A stretch of 60,993 bases of DNA from the NCBI GenBank assembly GCA_944323725.1, contig CALUTP010000024.1, positions 1 through 60,993 of the forward strand, given 5' to 3'. The position numbers and the translations under genes were made by a program. The DNA comes from Candidatus Gastranaerophilales bacterium. Lineage in GTDB: Bacteria; Cyanobacteriota; Vampirovibrionia; Gastranaerophilales; Gastranaerophilaceae. Positions 32,337 through 40,974 of the stretch are shown here, piece by piece (position 1 is the stretch's first letter; every line of letters starts with the position of its first letter). The notes beneath the pieces were generated by a model. That model was not told the origin of the DNA. It did no database searches and worked only from the letters and a program-made list of their open reading frames with translations.

Positions 32337-32738
32337 TTACTTTTTTCTATTTTCTATATTGTTTTGGGTTTGACAATCTTTACAAATGCCATGAAAAACT
32401 ATGTCGTGCCCGATAATTTTAAAATTTGTCTCAGTTTCAGCTCTTTTGACTAATTCTGGCGCAATTTTAGAGCTTATATCATATACTTTTTTGCAATTAT
32501 CACATATAAAATGATAATGCGCATGGGTATTATGGTCATAATGAGAGGATGGTTCAAGTCCATCAATTTTTTTGATTATCCCGTGTTCCGCAAGTTGATT
32601 TAAATTCCTATACAATGTCGCAAGGCTAATTTTTGGATTTTCTTTTTTCAATATTGAGTAGATATATTCAGCCGTAGGGTGAACTACATTTGATTTTAAT
32701 ATGTCAAGAATTATTTCTCTTTGTCTTGAATAGTTCAT
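32337..32738 (-). CDS. perR: Fur-family regulator, PerR-like
   Basis: 133 residues. Winged-helix N-terminus with [15 protein letters not shown] as the recognition helix, then [16 protein letters not shown] and [10 protein letters not shown], the His/Cys metal-binding sites of Fur-family proteins (structural zinc by two CxxC). Gene context (rubredoxin, two rubrerythrins, flavodiiron) points to peroxide sensing rather than iron uptake control. A 7-1-7 inverted repeat lies in its own promoter, indicating autoregulation. Start ATG with AGAGG upstream. PerR versus Fur is inferred from context. Confidence 0.88.
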   Translation of the reverse strand: MNYSRQREIILDILKSNVVHPTAEYIYSILKKENPKISLATLYRNLNQLAEHGIIKKIDGLEPSSHYDHNTHAHYHFICDNCKKVYDISSKIAPELVKRAETETNFKIIGHDIVFHGICKDCQTQNNIENRKK

Positions 32739-32753
32739 TTTACACCTCTAAGT

Positions 32754-32768
32754 TGATAATTATTCTCA
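32754..32768. promoter_or_regulatory. Fur/PerR-type operator
   Basis: TGATAAT-T-ATTCTCA, a 7-1-7 inverted repeat with six of seven paired positions matching, of the Fur/PerR box type. It abuts the -10 box of the perR promoter, so binding would block transcription of the cluster. Confidence 0.65.
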
Positions 32769-32796
32769 TTTTATACTATAAATTCAGATATGTCAA
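32768..32796 (-). promoter_or_regulatory. Promoter of the perR-rubredoxin-rubrerythrin cluster
   Basis: Minus-strand TTGACA, 17 bases, TAAAAT, 30 bases before the ATG of perR. Confidence 0.8.
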
Positions 32797-32859
32797 CATT
32801 TTTGTAAAGTAAAATTAATAAGGCAATTTTATAGTAGTTTTGGTTTTATAATAAATAAG

Positions 32860-33138
32860 ATGAATGTTAAAAACAGCAGTGTGAATGTAGTAAATATGAA
32901 AAATCCGGATTTGCACGTTGGCGTAATTACCCCGCCTGACAAGCATTATAAGCCTGTCTTATATTCTGATAGAGAAGCTTCTGCAAAATTTAACGAAATG
33001 AACGCAGATATATATGCCAAGCAAAAAAGGCTTGATTTTGAAGATACAAAGAAAACCCCTAAATCTGTAAAGTACATAGGTATAGCAAGCGGACTTGCTA
33101 TGCTTGGGTATGGAATAAAATGCTTTTTTAAGAAGTAA
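32860..33138 (+). CDS. Small hypothetical protein with C-terminal membrane segment (92 aa)
   Basis: Hydrophilic N-terminal two-thirds followed by YIGIASGLAMLGYGIKCFFKK, a likely single membrane segment with a basic tail. No Shine-Dalgarno; TATAAT at 32847-32852 ends seven bases before the ATG, which suggests a leaderless mRNA. No family recognised. Topology recalls the small proteins at 6192 and 25645. Confidence 0.55.
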   Translation: MNVKNSSVNVVNMKNPDLHVGVITPPDKHYKPVLYSDREASAKFNEMNADIYAKQKRLDFEDTKKTPKSVKYIGIASGLAMLGYGIKCFFKK

Positions 33139-33247
33139 GATTACTATATACTATATTTAACATTTCTTTAGAAAAATGTATTTTTCAAACCATGTTTTAT
33201 TTTTAGTGTAAAATGTTATAAGAATTTATTAAATGAAAGAGGTATTG

Positions 33248-33583
33248 ATGAATACAGTTATATTAGTAGGCCGGGTAGGCAGGGATGCTGAAATCAAATA
33301 CTTTGAATCCGGTAAAGTTAAAGCTAATTTTTCACTAGCAGTAAACAGATGGGACTCCAAAACAAAATCAGAAGTTACAGACTGGTTTAATGTTGATGTG
33401 TGGGATAAACAAGCAGAATTTGCTGGTGAATATGTTAAAAAAGGTATTCAAGTAGCAGTCGATGGCCGAATTGCTCAAAACCGCTGGACGGATAAGGCTA
33501 CGGGTAACGAGAGAGAAAATTTCTTAGTAGTTGCTACAAGTATTAGATTGCTTGGTTCAAAAAGAGATGCTGAAGTATTATGA
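33248..33583 (+). CDS. ssb: Single-stranded DNA-binding protein (short form)
   Basis: 111 residues from the ATG at 33248, which has AGAGG five bases upstream. OB-fold with NTVILVGRVGRDAEI, FSLAVNRWDSK, DWFNVDVWDKQAE and VDGRIAQNRW typical of SSB. It ends shortly after the fold (GSKRDAEVL) and lacks the disordered tail and the acidic DIPF-type tip through which SSB recruits other proteins. Its stop overlaps the next gene start by four bases (ATGA). It may be the main SSB of the organism or a second copy. Confidence 0.9.
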   Translation: MNTVILVGRVGRDAEIKYFESGKVKANFSLAVNRWDSKTKSEVTDWFNVDVWDKQAEFAGEYVKKGIQVAVDGRIAQNRWTDKATGNERENFLVVATSIRLLGSKRDAEVL

Positions 33584-34884
33584 TAATTAATCCTACGACT
33601 GTTGCTATTATTGCGGATGACTTAACCGGTGCTAATGATACTGCTTTGCAGTTTCACTTAAAAGGTGCTAATACTCAAATATTGTTGAGTGATGAAATTG
33701 ACCCTATTAATATTCAAAATACTCAAACTTGGGCGCTATCTACAGAATCGCGTAATGTTTGTGCACATGATGCTTTTGAAAAAGCACAAAGGGCCGCTCA
33801 ATTTTTTGTAGAAAAAATTAATCCGGATTATTTTTATAAAAAGATTGATTCTACGATAAGAGGTAATATTGCAGTTGAAGTATTGGCAATTTTGGATACA
33901 CTAGGCTGGGATGCTTCTATTATTATTCCTGCATTTCCTGCAGAATCAAGAGTTACAGTAGGCGGCTATCATCTTTTGAAAGGAGTTCCAATAGAACGTA
34001 CAGAAATGGCAAGAGATCCGCATTCACCTATTTTTGAATCTCATCTTCCAACACTTTTAAAATCTCAATTAGAATGTGATAATGATTTAGTCGGCAGTAT
34101 TGAATTGACAACTGTTATGAAAGGTGCAGGGCCTATTTTAAGAGATTTAAATAATCTCATTAAAACCGGGAAAAAACTTATTATTGCAGACGCTGTTTCT
34201 ACTACGGATATTGAACAGCTTGTCCTTGCTATAGACAAGTCTGAATATAAAATTTTACCAACAGGTACTGCAGCTGCCGCTCAAGCCTTAAGTGAACTAT
34301 GGTTTTCAGATTTTAACTCTGAGCATATTATGAAAACACTGCCGGAATTACCAAAATTTGTTGTTTCAGGCAGTGCTACTAGTATTACTGCTAATCAGAT
34401 TGAAAAACTTGAAGAGTCCGATGAATTTGAAAATTTGCTTGTTATAAACCTAGATATGAAAACAGTTTTAGATGGTGTCGATGATAAGCTTGTAAGTCGT
34501 GTTGTTAATAATCTTGGACAAAATAACATTGTAGTTGTTCATACTTCAAATTTAGTAAGGGATTTTGATGGATTTTCCGAAGACTCATTGAATGCAGAAC
34601 TGACAAAAGCAAATCTTGCAAGTGTTATTACTGATTTTTTGGCAGAACTTACCAGAAAAGTCGTTGAACGTAAAGAGCTAATACTGATTACTTTAGGTGG
34701 AGAAACTTCTTATAAATGCTGTACAGCTATTGGTGCAAACCAACTTCAGCTAATTGATGAAGTCGCTCCTGCAATTGCACTTAGCCTTGACCACAATGCT
34801 CAATGGATAGTTACAAAATCTGGCAACCTTGGTGGTGTTAATACTTTAATTGATATTTTAAAATATTTTGAACAACATGAATAG
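33580..34884 (+). CDS. dtnK: Four-carbon acid sugar kinase family protein (D-threonate kinase-like)
   Basis: 434 residues, the length of the former DUF1537 kinases. N-terminal IIADDLTGANDTALQ is the substrate-domain signature; KKIDSTIRGN follows; the C-terminal nucleotide domain has TLGGETS and TKSGNLGG. These kinases phosphorylate four-carbon sugar acids such as threonate or erythronate at C4. The next gene encodes a PdxA-like dehydrogenase, the known partner that oxidises and decarboxylates the product to dihydroxyacetone phosphate. Which acid is used is not determined by the sequence. ATGA overlap with ssb. Confidence 0.85.
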   Translation: MIINPTTVAIIADDLTGANDTALQFHLKGANTQILLSDEIDPINIQNTQTWALSTESRNVCAHDAFEKAQRAAQFFVEKINPDYFYKKIDSTIRGNIAVEVLAILDTLGWDASIIIPAFPAESRVTVGGYHLLKGVPIERTEMARDPHSPIFESHLPTLLKSQLECDNDLVGSIELTTVMKGAGPILRDLNNLIKTGKKLIIADAVSTTDIEQLVLAIDKSEYKILPTGTAAAAQALSELWFSDFNSEHIMKTLPELPKFVVSGSATSITANQIEKLEESDEFENLLVINLDMKTVLDGVDDKLVSRVVNNLGQNNIVVVHTSNLVRDFDGFSEDSLNAELTKANLASVITDFLAELTRKVVERKELILITLGGETSYKCCTAIGANQLQLIDEVAPAIALSLDHNAQWIVTKSGNLGGVNTLIDILKYFEQHE

Positions 34885-35806
34885 TTATTTTGATAAAATT
34901 GCAATTACAACTGGTGATCCAAACGGTATTGGAGCTGAAATTACGATTAAAGCTCTAAATAATTTAGATTTACCAGATAGTAAAATTGTTTTAGTTTCAA
35001 ATAAAAGAATATTAAATTTTTATGGGAATTTAAAACGGGATTATGAAATTATAGAAGTGCCTTTTGAATGTGAAATTACACCAGGAAAAGTTACATCTGA
35101 GGGTGGAGAATTCTCTTTTTTATCATTAAAAAAAGTCTGCGAGATTAAACCTAAAGCTATTGTAACAGCACCGGTAGCTAAAAGTGCACTTCATTTAGCT
35201 GGTCACCTTTATAATGGACAAACAGAAGTGCTTCAAAATTTTTTATCTCATAATGGACAACTCGCTGAAATGCTTTTTGTTGCAAGGGATTTCAGGGTTT
35301 TGCTCCTCACAAGACATTGTGCTTTAAAGGATATTAATTTAACCAAAAACATAGTTATAGAAAAAATATTAAATTTAAAAAAATTTTTCAATAAGCATTT
35401 TGGAATTACTTCTCCAAATTTTGCTCTTTGCGGATTTAATCCGCATTCAGGTGAGGATGGAATTTTAGGATGCGAAGAAATCGAAATATTAAATCCTGCA
35501 ATAAAAGATTTACGTAGGTTAGGAGTAAATATAACTAATCCGCTTCCTGCAGATACTTTATTTGTAAATGCGGGAAAGGCTTTTTATCAAAATAAAAACT
35601 GTCCTTATGATTGTTATATTGCAAACTACCACGATCAAGGATTAATCCCTATTAAAACCATAGCAGGCGATGAGACTGTTAATATGACTATTGGTCTTGA
35701 TATTATAAGAACCTCTCCAGGTCATGGCACGGCTTTTGATATTGCCGGTAAGAATATTGCTTCTGAAGCTGGGATGATTTCAGCAATCAAGGCTGCTCTT
35801 AATTAG
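34877..35806 (+). CDS. pdxA2: 4-phospho-D-threonate/erythronate 3-dehydrogenase (PdxA2-like)
   Basis: 309 residues of the PdxA family. TTGDPNGIGAEI at the N-terminus and TAPVAKSAL are family motifs; metal ligands include His in LLTRHCALKD and NYHDQGLIPIK; C-terminal RTSPGHGTAFDIAG is highly conserved. PdxA proper makes pyridoxine precursor from 4-phosphohydroxy-L-threonine, but adjacency to the sugar-acid kinase favours PdxA2. ATG at 34877 (overlap of eight bases with the kinase) fits the family start better than TTG at 34868. Its stop overlaps that of the converging prepilin gene. Confidence 0.83.
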   Translation: MNSYFDKIAITTGDPNGIGAEITIKALNNLDLPDSKIVLVSNKRILNFYGNLKRDYEIIEVPFECEITPGKVTSEGGEFSFLSLKKVCEIKPKAIVTAPVAKSALHLAGHLYNGQTEVLQNFLSHNGQLAEMLFVARDFRVLLLTRHCALKDINLTKNIVIEKILNLKKFFNKHFGITSPNFALCGFNPHSGEDGILGCEEIEILNPAIKDLRRLGVNITNPLPADTLFVNAGKAFYQNKNCPYDCYIANYHDQGLIPIKTIAGDETVNMTIGLDIIRTSPGHGTAFDIAGKNIASEAGMISAIKAALN

Positions 35807-36483
35807 AATTTATACGGATAGTCCTGAGGAAGTTTCCAGCCATTTGCCTGTATAAGCCTTGTACAATATGCACCTCCATTAATCGCCTCCTTGTTATAGC
35901 ATCCATATCCTGAATTGAATTTTAATTCTTGTTCATCATTTTTGTTGCATGCATAAGTATCAAATCTCGTTAAACATTTATCTAAGTTTGATAGGTTTGC
36001 GGCAAATCCAAATAAAAAAGAGTCTTTTCCTTTAATGGCACTTTCATTCATAAAGGTTTTATAATTTGTGTATAAAGATACATGTAGATAATTCCCTGAA
36101 AATCCAGCCATATTAGCTACGCTTCCATCTCCTAGAATGAATGTTATTCCTCCATCTATGAGGTCATTATCTTTTAATACTTTTCTATCTATAATTCTGA
36201 TATTGTTAAGATAAGGAGCCCAATATTTATTAAACCACGATAATAATATTTCGTTCGTGCTTTCACCACCTTGAGCTACCCAATCCCAGGAATCAACCTC
36301 TCCATTGTCAGCAATAGAACGTAAATGTGCCTGTTGCATTGTAGAATAGAATTTTTTCAGTTTACTCATAGTTACCTGTTCTCGATATTTGCTCATAATA
36401 GTTGGTAAGGTCAGAGCTGCTATAATCCCGATGATTCCAAGTGTAATTAAAACTTCTGCTAATGTAAATCCATATATCTTCAT
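35803..36483 (-). CDS. Prepilin-like protein D
   Basis: 226 residues, starts MKIYG then FTLAEVLITLGIIGIIAAL: a five-residue leader and a class III/type IV pilin helix. The head domain ends with YCTRLIQANGWKLPQDYPYKF-like sequence (Cys near the end, then GWKLPQDYP), shared with the pilin at 16011 and the pseudogene at 9836. Shine-Dalgarno GAAAGG six bases before ATG and a perfect consensus promoter at 36557. Unlike A, B and C it has no poly-G leader and so should be expressed constantly. Likely a minor pilin. Confidence 0.88.
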   Translation of the reverse strand: MKIYGFTLAEVLITLGIIGIIAALTLPTIMSKYREQVTMSKLKKFYSTMQQAHLRSIADNGEVDSWDWVAQGGESTNEILLSWFNKYWAPYLNNIRIIDRKVLKDNDLIDGGITFILGDGSVANMAGFSGNYLHVSLYTNYKTFMNESAIKGKDSFLFGFAANLSNLDKCLTRFDTYACNKNDEQELKFNSGYGCYNKEAINGGAYCTRLIQANGWKLPQDYPYKF

Positions 36484-36556
36484 AAATAACCTTTCGAATA
36501 AAATAATTTAACAAGTAATTTATAAATAATTATAAATTTTTATGATATATAGTATA

Positions 36557-36585
36557 ATTATATAATATTTTATAAAATTTGTCAA
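36557..36585 (-). promoter_or_regulatory. Consensus promoter of prepilin D
   Basis: Minus-strand TTGACA, 17 bases, TATAAT: exact consensus, about 75 bases before the start codon. Confidence 0.8.
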
Positions 36586-36603
36586 TACAACAGAAATAAA
36601 GAA

Positions 36604-36609
36604 TATAAT
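36604..36609 (+). promoter_or_regulatory. -10 box giving a leaderless Xre mRNA
   Basis: TATAAT ends six bases before the ATG at 36616. A TTGTCA lies 19 bases upstream of it, overlapping the -35 box of the divergent prepilin D promoter. Confidence 0.5.
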
Positions 36610-36615
36610 GTTGTA

Positions 36616-36825
36616 ATGATAAAAATAAAACTTAGACAACTTATATGGGATAATGAGACCACAGCAACCGATATTCATAAGGCGACAGGAATAAGTCAAT
36701 CAATATTGTCTGATATTGTTCGAGGTAAACGTACAAATGTTGGATTAGATATCATAAATAAATTGTGTATTTATTTTGATTGTGATATTAATGATAATTT
36801 AGAATTTTTACCGGAAAGAAAATAA
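36616..36825 (+). CDS. Small Xre-family DNA-binding protein (1)
   Basis: 69 residues, all of it one helix-turn-helix domain: IKLRQLIWDNETTATDIHKA, then GISQSILSDIVRGKRTNVGLD as helices 2-3. Proteins of this compact type act as repressors. Closely related to the gene at 47019. No Shine-Dalgarno, -10 box six bases before ATG. It is divergent from prepilin D with promoters that overlap, so it is a candidate regulator of that pilin. Target unknown. Confidence 0.85.
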   Translation: MIKIKLRQLIWDNETTATDIHKATGISQSILSDIVRGKRTNVGLDIINKLCIYFDCDINDNLEFLPERK

Positions 36826-36826
36826 T

Positions 36827-36860
36827 AAAAAGCATAGGTTAATTTATACCTATGCTTTTT
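36827..36860. terminator. Bidirectional terminator between xre and secF
   Basis: Arms AAAAAGCATAGGT and ACCTATGCTTTTT with an eight-base loop and T runs on both strands, between converging genes. Confidence 0.85.
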
Positions 36861-36879
36861 AGATTATATTTTATTTATT

Positions 36880-37878
36880 TTACACAAGTGCAGCAGGTTT
36901 TGAAGCTGATGTCTTATTATTTTTCTTATCTTCCCAGAAGTCAACGAGCACTGAACAGAAGAAAATACTTGAATATGTTCCGATTGCGATACCTAAAATC
37001 ATTGCAAGTACAAAATCTTTTGTTGTAACTCCCCCAAAGAAATACAATGCCAGCAAAGTAATTAAGGTTGTTAATGATGTATTAATACTCCTTGCAAGAG
37101 TTTGGTTAACTGAAGCATCAACAATTTCACCAAATGACATTTTTTTAGAATAGTATCTTAAATTTTCTCTTATTCTGTCAAATACAACGATGGTATCGTG
37201 AACTGAAAATCCTACAACAGTTAATATTGCAGTGATAAATAATCCATCAATCTGCACATTATAGAATATTCCAAGTAATGAAAATGCTCCAACTACAAAT
37301 AATACATCATGTGCAATACCTAGTATAGCAGCCATTGCATAGTCAAATTTAAATCTTATAGAAAGATAAATTACAATTCCTAAAAATGCAAGCCCTAGAG
37401 CAAGTAAAGAATTTTTAAATAATTCTTTACCCAAAGTAGGCCCAACGGAACTTACAGAAATAAGTTCCGGATTATTATAATCTTTAGATAGGACTTCTGT
37501 AATTTTGCTTACCCCATCAGAGTTTTCACCTATGAATTTCGTTCTGATAGAAATTATATTTTGTAAATTATTTTTTTCAGATTTTTCAACATTTGTATTT
37601 GCATGGACTACTTGAAGCAAAGGAGTTTCAATCCCAGCTTTCTCAAGGTCAGTGCGGGTTTTGGCAATATCATTATTGTCAATTTTTTGATTTACTCCAT
37701 ATTGCAAAATGGTTCCGCCTGTATAATCAATACCAACTTTTAATGGAACATGGTGCTCATTATTAATTGCTGAATAAATAAGAGCTACAGTACCAGGTAA
37801 AAGCAAAATTGCTGAGATACAAAGCCATACTACTCTGTATTTTACAATATCTATTACGTGTTTTGCTATATCTGTCAT
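36880..37878 (-). CDS. secF: Protein translocase subunit SecF
   Basis: 332 residues with six membrane segments. Part of SecDF, which uses the proton gradient to pull proteins out of the SecYEG channel. GIDYTGGTILQY is the P1-region signature and GFSVHDTIVVFDRIREN and SVNQTLARSINTSLTT the conserved C-terminal motifs. Lies 19 bases after secD; AAGAGG precedes the ATG. Confidence 0.96.
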   Translation of the reverse strand: MTDIAKHVIDIVKYRVVWLCISAILLLPGTVALIYSAINNEHHVPLKVGIDYTGGTILQYGVNQKIDNNDIAKTRTDLEKAGIETPLLQVVHANTNVEKSEKNNLQNIISIRTKFIGENSDGVSKITEVLSKDYNNPELISVSSVGPTLGKELFKNSLLALGLAFLGIVIYLSIRFKFDYAMAAILGIAHDVLFVVGAFSLLGIFYNVQIDGLFITAILTVVGFSVHDTIVVFDRIRENLRYYSKKMSFGEIVDASVNQTLARSINTSLTTLITLLALYFFGGVTTKDFVLAMILGIAIGTYSSIFFCSVLVDFWEDKKNNKTSASKPAALV

Positions 37879-37897
37879 TTTTAATTACCTCTTTTTT

Positions 37898-39205
37898 CTA
37901 ATCTAAAATTCCGAAACGGGCATTTTCACGTTTTGTTTCTGTAGCTTCAAAACTTTTGCCGATTTCTTCTTTATGCAATCCGAATAATTGTGGATATTTA
38001 AGTTCTCCTGTACCGAAAATTAAATGCATAAAGTTTTTAGTAATTGTAATTGCACTAAACATTGAAACAATTACACCTAGAGCAAGTGTTAAGGCGAAAC
38101 CTTTGACAATACTAGTACCTAAAAGGTAAAGAATTACGCAAGTTATAATTGTTGTCATGTTTGAATCAAAAATACTTGTAAATGCTCTATCAAAACCTGA
38201 ATTAATTGCTGTAAACAAATTTCTGCCAGCCCTTAATTCTTCTTTGGTTCTTTCAAAAATAAGAATATTAGCATCAACAGCCATACCAATACTTAATATG
38301 AAACCTGCAATACCGGCAAGTGTTAATGTAACTGGAATTGCTTTAAATAAAGCAAATAATATCAAACTATAAATAAGTAAAGCTATATCAGCAATTAACC
38401 CTGGAAGTCTATAGTATGCTATCATAAACAGCATTACAATAGACAAGCCTATGATTCCTGCTACTTTTGACTTTGCAATACTATCAGCTCCTAGAGTCGG
38501 CCCTACAGTGTTTTCTTCAACAATTTTTGCTGGCACTGGAAGCGCCCCTGCATTTAAGAGGTTAACCATCCTTTCAGCTTCTGAATATTCAAATCCGCTA
38601 TCACCACCTGATATTTGAGCTTTACCACCATAAATAGGTTCTCTGATAACAGGTGCAGATTGAAGTTCTCCATCAAAGAAAATAGCCATTTGCTGACCAA
38701 CTAAATCACGAGTTAAGTCTGCGAACTTTTTAGACCCAGCTCCGTTAAATTCCAGTGAAACAACCCACTGCCCTGTAGAATCAGTACTAAGTGTAGATTT
38801 TGCTAAATCTTGACCAGTAAGTCCGGTCTCAATCCAGATTTGCTCGCCATTAGGGCCTTTACCTTCTTTTTTGAATTCCAATTGTGCAGTTTCACCTAAG
38901 AAAGCCTTCGCTTCTTTTAAGTCTGTAACGTTTGGAATCTCAATAAGTAATCTTTTTTCACCAATTTGTTGAACTACTGTTTCTGCAACACCTAGTTTAT
39001 TTACACGGTTTTCTATTGCAAACTGCAACCGATTCATAACATCCTGTGTAATTTGAGGGATTGCTTTTGTAGTTTCGGCTTCAATTACCAGCCTTGATCC
39101 GCCGACGAGGTCAAGTCCTAATTTTGTTGGTTTTACGAAAATTGTAGCTATTGATGCGATTACAATAATTACAATTGCCCAAAACATGATAATTTTGTTT
39201 TTCAC
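37898..39205 (-). CDS. secD: Protein translocase subunit SecD
   Basis: 435 residues, six membrane segments, GTG start with AGAGGA upstream. LGLDLVGGSRLVIEAE is the start signature, the periplasmic P1 domain follows, and SIGMAVDANILIFERTKEEL holds the conserved Asp of the proton path. At 435 residues it is shorter than the 615 of E. coli and similar to many Gram-positive and cyanobacterial forms. Confidence 0.96.
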   Translation of the reverse strand: MKNKIIMFWAIVIIVIASIATIFVKPTKLGLDLVGGSRLVIEAETTKAIPQITQDVMNRLQFAIENRVNKLGVAETVVQQIGEKRLLIEIPNVTDLKEAKAFLGETAQLEFKKEGKGPNGEQIWIETGLTGQDLAKSTLSTDSTGQWVVSLEFNGAGSKKFADLTRDLVGQQMAIFFDGELQSAPVIREPIYGGKAQISGGDSGFEYSEAERMVNLLNAGALPVPAKIVEENTVGPTLGADSIAKSKVAGIIGLSIVMLFMIAYYRLPGLIADIALLIYSLILFALFKAIPVTLTLAGIAGFILSIGMAVDANILIFERTKEELRAGRNLFTAINSGFDRAFTSIFDSNMTTIITCVILYLLGTSIVKGFALTLALGVIVSMFSAITITKNFMHLIFGTGELKYPQLFGLHKEEIGKSFEATETKRENARFGILD

Positions 39206-39279
39206 TTTTTTATCCTCTTTTAATTGTGCTTGTTTTAATTTTATTAAAAACTTTTATAAAATCAGATAGCCTTAACGGG

Positions 39280-40173
39280 CTAATCATTTGCTACATTATC
39301 TAGAACATTATACAAATCAGACTTTTCCTCATCGTTAAGTTCAACCAGTGGACGTCTTACATATTCTTCTATTAGTCCTTTGTGCGCTAATGCAGCTTTT
39401 ACCGGTACTGGATTTGGAGCCATAAATAACTTTCTAAATGCGGGATATAGCTTTTTGTGCATATTTAATGCAGCCAAAAACTCTCCGGTTTTATAGTTTC
39501 TAATCATTGATTTAAGTTCTGCCCCAAAAATATGAGAGGCAACAGAAATAACTCCTCTTGCTCCTAAAGCCATCATAGGAAGAGTCAGACTATCATCTCC
39601 TGAGTATACTGAAAAATCTTCAGGACAAATTAATTTCATTTCAGTAATAGCGTCCATATCAGCACAGCTTTGTTTTATACCAACAATGTTGTCATATTCT
39701 TTTGCTAATTTTGCGACAGTTTCTGGTAACATATTCACACCAGTCCTTGATGGAATGTTATATATAATTACTGGCAAATCTGTACTTTTTGCTATTGCTG
39801 AAAAGTGTTCAACCATCCCTTTTTGATTTGGTTTATTGTAATAAGGTACAACTGAAAGGATAGCATCAACATCTTCTTTTTGAGCAAGTTTTGCGGTTCT
39901 GCAAGCAGTCATTGTACAATTTGAGCCTGCATTCATAATAACTTTTGCTTTATTTGCATTGGCTCTTTTTACGGTACTGAGAAGTTCTATTTCCTCCTCA
40001 TGGGTAAGAGTAGGCCCTTCTCCAGTAGTTCCAGCAACAAGAACTGTATCACTTCCATGATTTATCAAATATTTTGTTAGTTCTTCTGCTTTATTGTAAT
40101 CAATTTCTCTATTCTTATCAAACGGTGTTACCATTGCCGTTATGACTTCCCCTGCGTCATATCTGATAGCCAT
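39280..40173 (-). CDS. dapA: 4-hydroxy-tetrahydrodipicolinate synthase
   Basis: 297 residues. Condenses pyruvate and aspartate semialdehyde, the first step of lysine/diaminopimelate synthesis. TTGEGPTLTHEEE is the class signature, with GTTGE at the active site, Tyr in VVPYYNKPNQKG and Schiff-base Lys in NIVGIKQSC. ATG with AAAGAGG upstream. Stands alone downstream of a 210-base divergent gap. Confidence 0.96.
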   Translation of the reverse strand: MAIRYDAGEVITAMVTPFDKNREIDYNKAEELTKYLINHGSDTVLVAGTTGEGPTLTHEEEIELLSTVKRANANKAKVIMNAGSNCTMTACRTAKLAQKEDVDAILSVVPYYNKPNQKGMVEHFSAIAKSTDLPVIIYNIPSRTGVNMLPETVAKLAKEYDNIVGIKQSCADMDAITEMKLICPEDFSVYSGDDSLTLPMMALGARGVISVASHIFGAELKSMIRNYKTGEFLAALNMHKKLYPAFRKLFMAPNPVPVKAALAHKGLIEEYVRRPLVELNDEEKSDLYNVLDNVAND

Positions 40174-40383
40174 TATATACCTCTTTTCTCCAAAACTAAG
40201 ACTACGTCTTTAATTATATCGCAAACATGTCTAGAAGACTATTTTTATTAAGATTACTTAAAATTTTAAAAATCTAATAAAAATTTTTTGTAAGTTAAAA
40301 TAACATCTACTATTGTGATAGTCAATTAATAATTCATAACAAAATAACACAGTCAAAATTATTTGTGTTACGATTTATATTAT

Positions 40384-40974
40384 ATGAAATGGAATAATCT
40401 GAGTAAAAAGAAGAAGGCTTATATAGTAGCATTTTCAGGAATTGTCGGGATATTACTCTGGGCATTTGTTTCGGCTGGAATTATTACTCATAATTTTAAT
40501 AGAAATCAGCTTCAGACGAATCAAGACAGGCAAGAAGCGCTTATTAACGGGATTATACTCACAGAAACTAAAGATGAAAAAAAATATTGGGAAATTTATG
40601 GCGAAACCGGTACATATGATAGTACAAATGGTGTTGCTCTTCTTGATAATTGCATAGGTAATTTTTATGATGAAAATAATGAGGTCTCTATGAGTTTTGA
40701 ATCAAGTAAGGGTACATACAATTCAAAGAAAACTCAGATTATAATGTATAATGATACTCGTGTCGTTATAAAGGATGGGACTTCTTTAGAAGCAGATAGG
40801 ATTACTTGGACAGGCTCAAATAACCCTATTATAGCTAAGGGTAATATAAGAATTACTAGAAACGGACAATTTCTAGCTACTGCCGATAGAGTTGAAATAA
40901 GCCCTAGTTATGATAATTTTAAAATTATAGGTCATGCTCAATCTAAAATGTATGATGTTAAGGAGAAAAAATGA
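40384..40974 (+). CDS. lptC: LptC-like LPS export protein
   Basis: About 196 residues. N-terminal membrane segment (YIVAFSGIVGILLWAFVSAG) followed by a periplasmic beta-jellyroll domain; YWEIYGETGTYD and LEADRITWT fit LptC/YrbK. LptC receives lipopolysaccharide from the LptBFG extractor and passes it to LptA. I start at ATG 40384; a TTG seven codons upstream is possible. No clear Shine-Dalgarno. The stop overlaps the lptA-like start (ATGA). Confidence 0.75.
   Translation: MKWNNLSKKKKAYIVAFSGIVGILLWAFVSAGIITHNFNRNQLQTNQDRQEALINGIILTETKDEKKYWEIYGETGTYDSTNGVALLDNCIGNFYDENNEVSMSFESSKGTYNSKKTQIIMYNDTRVVIKDGTSLEADRITWTGSNNPIIAKGNIRITRNGQFLATADRVEISPSYDNFKIIGHAQSKMYDVKEKK

Noticed and set aside
34868-34876. 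TTG start of the PdxA2-like gene
   Set aside because: The ATG nine bases later matches the usual family start; kept the ATG.
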